From Terriglobia bacterium (GTDB taxonomy: Bacteria > Acidobacteriota > Terriglobia > Acidiferrales > UBA7541): a stretch of DNA of 46,668 bases. The stretch is from assembly GCA_020072805.1 (NCBI GenBank), contig JAIQGC010000028.1:1-46668 (forward strand). Reading direction: 5' to 3'. The position numbers and the translations under genes are program-made. The notes under the pieces are model-generated. The model had not been told where the DNA came from. It saw nothing but the letters and a program-made list of their open reading frames with translations, and did not search any database. Within the stretch, counting starts at the first letter, position 1; the number at the start of each line of letters is the position of its first letter. Of the stretch, positions 23,279-31,099 are shown piece after piece.

Positions 23279-24304
23279 ATGAAACTACCGCCCAAACTAC
23301 CGCCCAAGCCCGTTCAGGAAGCGGACTTCCCTTCCCCGGCGGCGATTGCCGAAGCGCACGCGCGCATCGCCCCGCGCATTCATCGCACGCCGGTGCTGAC
23401 CAGCTCGTCGCTGGACGCCCTGAGCGGAGCGCGGCTCTATTTCAAATGCGAAAATCTGCAGAAGACCGGATCGTTCAAGATTCGCGGAGCGACGAATGCC
23501 ATTTTTTCGCTGAGCGAGCAGGAAGCGGCGCGGGGCATCGTGACGCATTCGAGCGGTAATCATGCCGCAGCGGTGGCCTGCGCGGCGGGGTGGCGGGGAG
23601 TTCCCGCGTGGATCGTGATGCCGCGCAACGCCCCGCAGATCAAATGCCGAGCGGTGGAAGCCTATGGCGGAAAGATTACGTTCTGCGAGCCGGCCGTTTC
23701 CGCGCGGGCGGAAACGGCGGCGCGGATTCAACTGGAAACCGGGGCGGTGCTGGTCCATCCGTATGACGATGACCGGATCATCGCCGGGCAAGCCACCGCG
23801 GCGAAGGAACTGCTCGAGGAGGTTGGCGACCTGGATGCGGTGCTTGCGCCGGTCAGCGGCGGCGGGCTGCTGAGCGGGACGGCGCTGGGTGCCAAAGGAG
23901 TTTCTCCCGAGATTCGTGTGTTCGGGTGCGAGCCGGAGCGCGCGGACGATGCCTACCAGTCGATGGCCACGGGAAAGCTGCAGTCGCTCGAGAAGAGCGA
24001 CACCATCGCGGACGGTTTGCGGGCTTCGCTGGCGCCGCGAACGTTCGCCATTCTGCGGCGCAATGTCGAGGGCATCCTGCTGGTGCGCGAGGAAGAGATT
24101 GTTTCCACCATGCGCACGGTGTGGGAGCGGATGAAGATCATCATCGAGCCGTCCTCGGCGGTGGCCCTGGCGCCGCTATTGCAGCGCAGCGGAGTGGCGG
24201 AATTGCATTTGCGTCCGCGGGCGGATGGCGAGCTGCTGAAGATTGGGATTATTTTTTCGGGCGGGAATGTGGATTTGGCGGCGCTGCCGTTCGGGCTAGC
24301 GTAG
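23279..24304 (+). CDS. PLP-dependent threonine/serine dehydratase (or serine racemase)
   Basis: 341 residues. This fold-type II PLP enzyme family deaminates L-threonine to 2-oxobutanoate or L-serine to pyruvate; some members racemise serine. KTGSFKIRGATNA (about 64-76) holds the PLP-binding lysine, THSSGNHAAAVACAA (about 96-110) the substrate loop, VSGGGLLSGTALG (about 192-204) the phosphate-binding glycine loop, and EPSSAVALAPLL and IIFSGGNVDL the C-terminal cofactor contacts. No ACT regulatory domain follows, so it resembles the short catabolic or racemase type, not IlvA. The N-terminus has an unusual Pro/Lys run (KLPPKLPPKP). The ATG is 4 bases after the end of an interspersed repeat whose G-run supplies the ribosome binding site. 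Confidence 0.93.
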   Translation: MKLPPKLPPKPVQEADFPSPAAIAEAHARIAPRIHRTPVLTSSSLDALSGARLYFKCENLQKTGSFKIRGATNAIFSLSEQEAARGIVTHSSGNHAAAVACAAGWRGVPAWIVMPRNAPQIKCRAVEAYGGKITFCEPAVSARAETAARIQLETGAVLVHPYDDDRIIAGQATAAKELLEEVGDLDAVLAPVSGGGLLSGTALGAKGVSPEIRVFGCEPERADDAYQSMATGKLQSLEKSDTIADGLRASLAPRTFAILRRNVEGILLVREEEIVSTMRTVWERMKIIIEPSSAVALAPLLQRSGVAELHLRPRADGELLKIGIIFSGGNVDLAALPFGLA

Positions 24305-24333
24305 AAGTCATCCCTACACAGAAGAAGAAAAAA

Positions 24334-24390
24334 GAGATTCCTCGGCTGCGGGCCGATAAACATCATCGGCCCTTCGCTCGGAATGACAAC
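24334..24390. repeat. GAGATTCC...GGAATGACAACG interspersed element, copy 2
   Basis: Outer complementary ends ATTCC/GGAAT enclose a perfect 8-base stem GGGCCGAT-AAACATC-ATCGGCCC (24350-24372). It lies between the convergent dehydratase and BNR genes and may act as a two-way terminator. Related to 12642-12688. Confidence 0.65.
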
Positions 24391-24438
24391 GTTTATCTCT
24401 TAAGAGGCCGTAAGGCTGTGTGTGTCCGGCCTTCCCCT

Positions 24439-27400
24439 CTATTGCACGACGAGGGTGAAGGGAGTGGTGTGGGTGATGCCTCCCGAGGTGCCGGTTACGG
24501 TGACGGTGTAGGTCCCCGCGGGGGTCGTGTTGGTCGGCGGAGGCGGCGCAGAGGGACCGCTGCCGCAGCCGGCCAGGGGAAGAATTGCGGCGAGCAGGAG
24601 CGCCGCGCAGGCAGCGGTCAGGGCGAAGCGCAGCCGAGGCTGTTTTCTGGAGAAGGCCAGCAGCGCGGCGATGGCCAGGGACGCGAGAGCAATTGGCAGC
24701 GGGAAGCCAGGACCCGCGGGCGGACGGAAGGCCGTGGGAGGAAGCAGCACTGTCGTGGTTACGGAGACGGTGCCGTTTCCGTTGACGGCCAGCGGCGTCG
24801 TGACCGCACAGGTTGTTCCTTTCGCGGATACGGGAAGAGAGCAGCTCATGGTTACAGAAGAGGTGAAACCGTTGAGAGCGGCGATGGAGACAGGGAAAGA
24901 GGCCGAGACTCCGGCCTTGACCGTCTTGCTGGTGGCGCCGGTGCTGACGATGACGAAGTCCGGACCGAGGACGACGAAGGGAACCGTGGCGGTGGTGGCC
25001 GGCCCCGGATTGGTGACGGAAACCTGGGCGACGCCCTGCGCAGCCAACTGGGCCGAGGGCAGCGTGGCGACCAATTGGGTGGAAGTTACCGATGGAGTGA
25101 GGACGGTGGTGGTGGTGCCCATCTTGAAATTGATGGTGGCGCCGGAGAGGAAGCCCGTGCCGTTAACGGTGAAATTGGCGATGCTGGCCGCGCCCTGCAT
25201 GGCCATGACCGGAGAGATGGAGCTGATCTGGAAGGAAGGCGTATTGGCGGCGGGACCGAGGTTGATGTCCCAGACGCCGCGGCCGTGGGTCCCGGCGCGC
25301 AGCGTGCGCGAGGGATCGTGCAGGGTGAGAGAAAGAATTTCGGAATTGGGCAGGGTGGTTGCCGCGCCGAGAGGAGCCCAGGTGGTGCCGCCGCTTGTGG
25401 ATGCGTTGGTGGTGAAGAAGGCGCCGATGTCCGTGGCAACGTAAATCGTGCTGTGCGTTGAATCATCGGGGTCGATGACCAGATCGTTTACCGGAATATC
25501 CGGGAGGGAGCCGAGAGCGCCGTATGCCCCGCTGATGTCGGTCCAGACCGGGGGAGCAACCGTGGCGTCGGCGGTCACGAAGACGTGGCCCTTGCCGTCG
25601 CAGACGACCACTACATTGTTGCAGCTTCCAAAACCGGAAAAGGTTACGTAGGCCTTTTTGGAGTTGGAGGGGTCCGCGGCAATCTGCGTGATGACTCGGC
25701 CGGGTAGCGTGCCGGTGGTCAGGCTGGCCCAAGCCGTGCCGCTGTTGGTGGTGGCTTCGATTTCGCCGTCATCCGCACCGGTGTAAATGGTGGAGGAGGC
25801 GCTGGGAGCGACGGCAATGGCGGTAAGGACGCTGGCGCCGCCCGAGCCGCAGCCGGCTGGATGGGTGGAACTGGTCAAATCGGGCGAGATGGCGTTCCAG
25901 GAGTTGGCGCCGTCCTTGGTCTGCCAGACGCGGCAAGTGCCGAAATAAAGCGTGAGCGGATTGTTCTTGTCGAGGATGAGCGGGGGGATGAAATTTCCGC
26001 GGTCGGTGGAGGTAATGCCGGTGGTGCCGACGAAGCCGTTGCCGAACATGCCGTCGCCGGAATAAGCAATGCCTATGAGAAGAACGCCGTTGGGATCGGG
26101 AAGATATTCGCACTCGGAGTAGGACGTGGTGGGAGTCTGGGGATCGATGGCGGTCATGCCACCATCGCAGCCGAGGCCGGAATCGGTCCACGTCAAAGAA
26201 GGACCGTTGTAAATTTGCACGCCATTGTCCTGAGCGCCGCCCAGCGCGAAGGCCGGGGTGGAGGGATGGATGGAGATGCCGGGATAGAACTGGGTGATGT
26301 TGAGCGGGCCGTTGAGATTGGACCAATAGTTGAGGCCGACCGTGCCCTTGGGATCGTTCGTGCCGGAACTCCAGACGCCGCCATCATTGCCGGCGTAGAG
26401 GGAGAAAGTGGGAGTGGCGCTGGTCTTGGCAAAGGCGATGGCGTGCATGTCCACGTGGAGGCCATCGCTGAAGGCGGCGCGGGAGATTTCCGTCCATGTG
26501 GAGCCGCCGTCGGTGGAACGAATAAGGGTGGCGTTCTTGGCGGAGCCCCCTGCATAGACGGTGTTGGGATCGGTAGGGTGGACGGCCAGGACGATGTCGT
26601 AGAAGCACTGGTCGTTGCAGAAGCCACTGGTGGTCAAGAGAGTGCTGCCGGTGAGCTTCGCCCAGGTGGTTCCGCCGTCAGTGGTCTTGATGACGCCGAG
26701 GAGCTTGGAAGAACTGCCGGAGCTGTCGGCGATGGCCGCGTAGAGGGTGGTGTTGTTGGAAGGAGCGATGGCCAGGGCGATGCGGCCCAGGTTGGCGGTG
26801 TTGATGGTCCCCGGCATGGTCAACTTGTTAAAAATGATGCCGCTGCAGGAGGTGATCGCAGCGGAAGACTTGTAAATACCGTTGCGCGATTCGCCGAAGG
26901 GAAAACCCAGGGCGACATAGGCAACGCCCGTGCTGTCAAAGACAATTCCGGTGGGCGGGTCGCCGGCGGTATCGGTGGGTTGCATGACCGGGAGGACATG
27001 AGCCCAGGTCGCGCCGCTGTCGGCGGAGCACCACAGGCCGGACTGCAAAGCCAGACCGCGGCCGCGCACACCGGCGAGAAGAATATTGTTCTTTAGGGAT
27101 ACGGGGTTGACGGCCAAGTTGCCGATCATCGGACCTTGCCGGTTATTGTCCAGGGGAGAAGGAGACGCGGGAGCGCCAAAAGTGGAATCGCGAGTCCAGG
27201 TGGAACCGCCGTCGATGGACTTGTAAACGCCCGCGCCGTAGACGTTGTCCCCCCCATAGTTGTCTTCGCCGGTGCCCACGTAAATCGTCGATGGATTCGT
27301 GGCGGGGTCCAAGACGATGGAGCCGATGGAAACCAGCGGCTGGTAGTCGAACAGAGGAGTCCAGGTGGCGCCGGCGTCAGTGGTCTTCCAGACGCCGCCG

Positions 27401-28008
27401 TCGGCGCCGCCGATATAGACCGTCTTTCCTGTGGCATCGCGCGGGTCGGAGGCAATGGCGGTCACCCGGCCGGAGGTGAAGGGCGAATTAAAAGTCGAAC
27501 TGGTGGCTTGCGGGCCGATGGGGAGCCAGGCCGCTCCGGTGCCACTGGGAGGAACAACAAAGCCGCCGCCGGCGTTGCCGCTGATGATGGCCACCTGGCC
27601 GCCGCTGGATGTGGATGTGCCGGCGATCTGTGTGGTCTGCGCGGGAAGCGGAGGGAGGCCCAGAGCGCGGCGCTGAGAATTGTGCATCTGGCGGAGTTGT
27701 TCGAGGGCCCTGGCGCGCGCGCCCTGGGGGATGAATCCGAGAGGATAGGCGCGCTGCTGATAGAACCAGCGCTGGCGGCGCTTCAAGAATTCCGCGCCTT
27801 CGCGCTCACGGTCTTCCGCGGGAGTCACCGCCGCCCCCTGGCCGTTGGCCGGAGCCGCGGCGCCGGGCATGGGCTTGACCTGCGCGCGGGCCGGCGCAAC
27901 CGGCAGCAAAAGAGCGAAGAGCAGCAACAGGGAGACGGCCGCGAGGCGGGCACAACCGGCAGCAAGACGAGAGTGAAAAGCATCCATCGTGGACGGGATC
28001 GGCTTCAT
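24439..28008 (-). CDS. Large secreted BNR/sortilin-type propeller protein with IPT and Ig-like domains
   Basis: 1189 residues from the ATG at 28008, which has AGGAGG 11 bases upstream; an ATG seven codons later is possible. Signal peptide about 13-43. After a basic/Gln-rich segment, about 140-800 is filled with sialidase-type Asp-box repeats (KSIDGGSTWTRD, KTTDGGTTWAKL, RSTDGGSTWTEI, VWKTTDAGATWTP) as in Vps10/exo-alpha-sialidase-like propellers. Then come an IPT/TIG domain (ISSISPVMAMQGAASIANFT, about 860-950) and an Ig-like domain. The C-terminus has two hydrophobic helices (PLPIALASLAIAALLAF and AACAALLLAAILPLAGC), then a short Thr-rich strand (PAGTYTVTVTGTSG). No catalytic residues were identified, so it is probably a surface-exposed binding or adhesion protein. 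Convergent with the dehydratase. Confidence 0.88.
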   Translation of the reverse strand: MKPIPSTMDAFHSRLAAGCARLAAVSLLLLFALLLPVAPARAQVKPMPGAAAPANGQGAAVTPAEDREREGAEFLKRRQRWFYQQRAYPLGFIPQGARARALEQLRQMHNSQRRALGLPPLPAQTTQIAGTSTSSGGQVAIISGNAGGGFVVPPSGTGAAWLPIGPQATSSTFNSPFTSGRVTAIASDPRDATGKTVYIGGADGGVWKTTDAGATWTPLFDYQPLVSIGSIVLDPATNPSTIYVGTGEDNYGGDNVYGAGVYKSIDGGSTWTRDSTFGAPASPSPLDNNRQGPMIGNLAVNPVSLKNNILLAGVRGRGLALQSGLWCSADSGATWAHVLPVMQPTDTAGDPPTGIVFDSTGVAYVALGFPFGESRNGIYKSSAAITSCSGIIFNKLTMPGTINTANLGRIALAIAPSNNTTLYAAIADSSGSSSKLLGVIKTTDGGTTWAKLTGSTLLTTSGFCNDQCFYDIVLAVHPTDPNTVYAGGSAKNATLIRSTDGGSTWTEISRAAFSDGLHVDMHAIAFAKTSATPTFSLYAGNDGGVWSSGTNDPKGTVGLNYWSNLNGPLNITQFYPGISIHPSTPAFALGGAQDNGVQIYNGPSLTWTDSGLGCDGGMTAIDPQTPTTSYSECEYLPDPNGVLLIGIAYSGDGMFGNGFVGTTGITSTDRGNFIPPLILDKNNPLTLYFGTCRVWQTKDGANSWNAISPDLTSSTHPAGCGSGGASVLTAIAVAPSASSTIYTGADDGEIEATTNSGTAWASLTTGTLPGRVITQIAADPSNSKKAYVTFSGFGSCNNVVVVCDGKGHVFVTADATVAPPVWTDISGAYGALGSLPDIPVNDLVIDPDDSTHSTIYVATDIGAFFTTNASTSGGTTWAPLGAATTLPNSEILSLTLHDPSRTLRAGTHGRGVWDINLGPAANTPSFQISSISPVMAMQGAASIANFTVNGTGFLSGATINFKMGTTTTVLTPSVTSTQLVATLPSAQLAAQGVAQVSVTNPGPATTATVPFVVLGPDFVIVSTGATSKTVKAGVSASFPVSIAALNGFTSSVTMSCSLPVSAKGTTCAVTTPLAVNGNGTVSVTTTVLLPPTAFRPPAGPGFPLPIALASLAIAALLAFSRKQPRLRFALTAACAALLLAAILPLAGCGSGPSAPPPPTNTTPAGTYTVTVTGTSGGITHTTPFTLVVQ

Positions 28009-28287
28009 GGAAGGGATATCCTCCTCGGTCGTGCTGGAACAGGCCCGGCAAGAAACTTGGGATTGAGATGAGATTCGCCAGGGGATGGTTGGCTCAGTCA
28101 CCCGGAAATATTCATCCCAAGGAAGGTTACTACAAGCAAAGCGCCTCCGCAAAACACAGGCAGTGGGGTGACGAAAGAGTCGTCAACAGTACCTCAAGAA
28201 CCGAAGCGTCATCGCAAACGAGGAGCCACAGAATGGGCAGACCATGGATATCGCACCCAAGCTGAAAAGATGCTATTTACAGTACCG
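28009..28287. other. Intergenic region upstream of the BNR protein
   Basis: 279 bases between the second PilZ gene and the BNR gene, both on minus. It should contain the BNR promoter and a leader of up to a few hundred bases. No terminator, riboswitch or repeat was recognised. Confidence 0.4.
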
Positions 28288-28677
28288 CTAGACGCCGGAC
28301 GATGGAAAGATGACATCCCAAAACGCGGAGGTGCGCTCGGCGAATTCCACGGGAAGCATGAAGCCTTCGGCGGTTTTCTGAGGAACCCGCGTGACTGTGG
28401 CGCCCAGGCGCTTCTGGGAGCGGGGATTTTCAACCACCAAGCGGGTGCCTTCGGGAAGAGAGTCCGCCACGACCAGCATGGCGCCGATTTCGCTAACGGC
28501 CACGGTCATGGCCTTCAGCGATTCCTTTTTCCCGCTCACATGCAGGAGCACGGGCATCCGCAGCATGGCACGCAGATGGCGGCGGCGGTCATCCAGCAGA
28601 GTGGCGGCGCGCAGGGGAGCATCATCGGCTTTGACCGGCTTGAGTGGAATCTTGGAATGGCGCTCCGGTGGCTTCAC
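28288..28677 (-). CDS. PilZ-like domain protein, second of a pair
   Basis: 129 residues from a GTG that overlaps the stop of the upstream PilZ gene (GTGA at 28677-28674). A short basic N-terminus is followed by RAMLRMPVLLHVSG, which carries the RxxxR motif of c-di-GMP-binding PilZ domains, and by VAVSEIGAMLVVA, a (D/N)xSxxG-like second motif with an acidic position changed. The C-terminus ends in AFWDVIFPSS, close to the FWGLEL end of its neighbour. The frame continues upstream into the neighbouring gene, but that part is a shadow. It is expected to bind c-di-GMP or to act as an adaptor. The two genes look like an ancient duplication. Confidence 0.72.
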   Translation of the reverse strand: MKPPERHSKIPLKPVKADDAPLRAATLLDDRRRHLRAMLRMPVLLHVSGKKESLKAMTVAVSEIGAMLVVADSLPEGTRLVVENPRSQKRLGATVTRVPQKTAEGFMLPVEFAERTSAFWDVIFPSSGV

Positions 28678-29018
28678 AGTTCCAACCCCCAAAAATCGGT
28701 CTCCGGACCGATCAGCTCGAATCCGTATTCCCAGCCTTCCGGGCGCGGCTTGCTCTTGGAAACGACCACAGCAACGACGCTGGCCCGCGTGGCCCGATTG
28801 GTCAGAGCGACACGGTGGTCGGTTTCCAGATCGCGGGAAAGAATCATCATGCAGCCGGTGGGGTTGACCACGCGGGTATGCACGTCCAGCCGCACGCGCT
28901 GGCCATCTTCCTCGTCCCACTCGATGCGCACGGGAACTCTCGAGTTCATGCGCGGGCCGCGGCGCTTGTCTCCCAGCGGTTCGCGCTCGCAGGTATGCTT
29001 AAACCAACTCACAGCCAT
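28674..29018 (-). CDS. PilZ domain protein, first of a pair
   Basis: 114 residues from the ATG at 29018, chosen because GGAGAGG lies 8 bases upstream; an ATG at 29039 adds seven residues and has a weaker site. GPRMNSRVPVRIEW holds the RxxxR motif, and VVNPTGCMMIL takes the place of the DxSxxG motif with the glycine shifted, so c-di-GMP affinity is uncertain. The C-terminal GWEYGFELIGPETDFWGLEL is the last PilZ strand. The stop overlaps the next gene's GTG start. The divergent deacetylase/glycosyltransferase pair begins 124 bases away, which may place surface-sugar genes and a second-messenger receptor under shared control. Confidence 0.82.
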   Translation of the reverse strand: MAVSWFKHTCEREPLGDKRRGPRMNSRVPVRIEWDEEDGQRVRLDVHTRVVNPTGCMMILSRDLETDHRVALTNRATRASVVAVVVSKSKPRPEGWEYGFELIGPETDFWGLEL

Positions 29019-29142
29019 CGCCCGCACCTCTCCACTCATGCTAAAGTCGTCCTCTGGGGCAGTCAATAGTACTGCCGCGAATGCGCCACCGTGCAAAGAC
29101 GGAAGGCGCGCCCCTGGCGAGCGCTGGGCGCCAAAAAAAACA

Positions 29143-30024
29143 TTGAAAACACTAATTGTTAACGCGGATGACTTGGGATGGACCGAAGGGGTGAACCGGG
29201 GTATTGGCGAAGCGCACCGCCGGGGAATCCTCACCAGCGCTTCCCTGCTGGCCAACGGCCCGGCCTTCGCCTCGGCCGTGGAGCTGGCCCGCGCGGAGCC
29301 CGCGCTGGGCATCGGCGTGCACCTCAACCTCAGCGACGGCCCGCCGGTCCTTTCCCCCTGGGACGTGCCCAGCCTGATCGCCCAGGAGAGAAAAATGGGC
29401 GGGGGGCCGGGCTCGCTCTATACCTGGCTGCTGCTGGGGCGGCTGGACCCCGGCGAGGTGGAACGCGAATGGGACGCGCAAATCCGCAAAGTGCGCGACG
29501 CAGGAATATCCCCCACGCATCTGGACGGGCACAAGCACGTGCACATGATTCCCGGCCTCTTCGAAATCGCGCTGCGCCTGGCGCGCCGCCACGGCATTCC
29601 CGCCATCCGTATTTCCCATGAGTCGCCGCAACTGCGCGCCGCGCTCTCCGCCGGGAGCGGCTTTTCCCCTCGGGCGGCCCTGCAGAGACTGCAAGGCCGC
29701 TTCTTGAAGCTCCTGACGATGAACGCCGCCGCGCTGGCCCGCGGCGCGGGGATCGCCAGCCCCGGCCATTTCTGCGGAATCACCCAGACCGGCCTGCTGA
29801 CCGAGGAGGGCGTCGCCACCCTGCTGCACAACCTTCCCGAAGGCACGACCGAACTGATGACTCATCCGGGAGAAGCGGACGAGGAATTGCACCGGGGGGC
29901 CACGCGGCTGCGCCAATCGCGCCACACCGAGCTGTTCATCTTGACGTCACCCGCGATTCGAAATCTTGTCGCCAGCCAGGGCATCCGCTTGCTACACTAC
30001 GGAAGCGTGGTTTTGCCCGAATGA
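29143..30024 (+). CDS. ChbG/HpnK (YdjC) family carbohydrate deacetylase
   Basis: 293 residues from a TTG start (29143); no other start codon fits the conserved beginning MKTLIVNADDLG, and no strong ribosome binding site is seen. The family removes acetyl groups from N-acetylated sugars (chitobiose for ChbG, acetylglucosaminyl-hopanoid for HpnK) with a metal in a TIM-barrel-like fold. NADDLG (about 7-12) provides the metal-binding Asp, GVHLNLSDGPP (about 60-70) and LDGHKHVHMIP (about 126-136) the His ligands, and MTHPGEADEEL (about 242-252) the C-terminal His/Glu. It overlaps the following glycosyltransferase by four bases (ATGA), so the product is probably a lipid-linked or surface sugar. Confidence 0.9.
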   Translation: MKTLIVNADDLGWTEGVNRGIGEAHRRGILTSASLLANGPAFASAVELARAEPALGIGVHLNLSDGPPVLSPWDVPSLIAQERKMGGGPGSLYTWLLLGRLDPGEVEREWDAQIRKVRDAGISPTHLDGHKHVHMIPGLFEIALRLARRHGIPAIRISHESPQLRAALSAGSGFSPRAALQRLQGRFLKLLTMNAAALARGAGIASPGHFCGITQTGLLTEEGVATLLHNLPEGTTELMTHPGEADEELHRGATRLRQSRHTELFILTSPAIRNLVASQGIRLLHYGSVVLPE

Positions 30025-31046
30025 GAAGTGATAACCCGATTCAGTACTCGATCGTCGTCCCGTTCTTCAATGAACAGGAGAACATACCACCCCTCTATCT
30101 GAAGCTCACCGAAGTCATGGACGCCATCGGCGAGTCCTACGAGATGATTTTCATCGACGACGGCAGCCGGGACAACACCTACCGAGTGCTCGAGGACATC
30201 TACGAACATGACCGCCGCGTGAATCTGGTGCGCCTGCGGCGCAACTTCGGGCAGACCGCGGCGCTGAAAGCGGGATTTGATTATTGCCGCGGCGACGTGA
30301 TCATTTCCATGGACGGCGACCTGCAGCACGACCCCGCGGAGATTCCCCAGTTTCTCGAAAAAATCGAGGAAGGCTATGACCTGGTCAGCGGCTGGCGCGT
30401 GGCCCGCAAGGACCGCTGGCTGACGCGGCGTCTGCCCAGCAAGGTGGCCAACTGGATGATGGCCAAGCTGAGCGGCATATCCGTGCATGATTTTGGAACG
30501 ACCTTCAAGGCTTACCGCCGGGAAATCATTCAGGAAATTCATCTGTACGGAGAGCTGCACCGGTTCATTCCCGCGCTGGCGGGGTCCAACGGGGCGCGTA
30601 TCGCGGAAGTGCCCATCGTCAACCTCGAGCGCAAGAGCGGCAAATCCAATTACGGGATCGGGCGCACCATCCGCGTCTTCCTGGACCTGCTGATCATCAA
30701 GTTCATGCTGGACTATTCCACGCGTCCGCTGCAGCTCTTCGGCCTGGTGGGCGTGGCCGGGACGGGCCTGGGCGGGATCATCTGTGTGGCCCTGGCGCTA
30801 GAAAAGCTGATCTTCCATACGGCGCTATTCACCGAGCACGGCCCGCTGCTGCTGCTGGCCGTGGCCCTGATCGTCAGCGGCATTCAGTTCATTTCCATGG
30901 GCCTGCTGGGTGAAATGATTTCGCGCACCTACTATGAATCGCAGAACAAACCCATTTACGCCTTGCGCGAAGTGAAAAGCCACCGCAAGGAAATGGGCGA
31001 TTCCGCCGAAACGCGTCCCTCCGGCGGCGGCTCTCCCGAGCGGTAA
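30021..31046 (+). CDS. Family 2 glycosyltransferase, polyprenyl-phosphate type with two C-terminal membrane helices
   Basis: 341 residues. The GT-A domain (about 8-235) has SIVVPFFNEQENI, the nucleotide-binding FIDDGSRDNT, RRNFGQTAALKAGFDYCRGD and the metal-binding MDGDLQHDP, then the DFGTTFKAYRR block typical of DPM1/ArnC/GtrB-type enzymes that load sugars onto undecaprenyl or dolichyl phosphate. Two membrane helices follow (about 243-265 and 278-302), as in GtrB and ArnC. The tail is Lys/Arg/Ser rich. The start overlaps the deacetylase stop. Together the pair could make a deacetylated sugar-phosphate-lipid for envelope decoration; donor and acceptor are unknown. Confidence 0.92.
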   Translation: MRSDNPIQYSIVVPFFNEQENIPPLYLKLTEVMDAIGESYEMIFIDDGSRDNTYRVLEDIYEHDRRVNLVRLRRNFGQTAALKAGFDYCRGDVIISMDGDLQHDPAEIPQFLEKIEEGYDLVSGWRVARKDRWLTRRLPSKVANWMMAKLSGISVHDFGTTFKAYRREIIQEIHLYGELHRFIPALAGSNGARIAEVPIVNLERKSGKSNYGIGRTIRVFLDLLIIKFMLDYSTRPLQLFGLVGVAGTGLGGIICVALALEKLIFHTALFTEHGPLLLLAVALIVSGIQFISMGLLGEMISRTYYESQNKPIYALREVKSHRKEMGDSAETRPSGGGSPER

Positions 31047-31099
31047 ACCCCGCCAGTCATCCAACGGAACTCCCTGAAATGTGAGCAATGAGCCGCGCG

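Noticed and set aside
28068-29142. Plus-strand frame extending the deacetylase N-terminus upstream to 28168
   Set aside because: It runs antisense through both PilZ genes; family alignment starts at the TTG at 29143.
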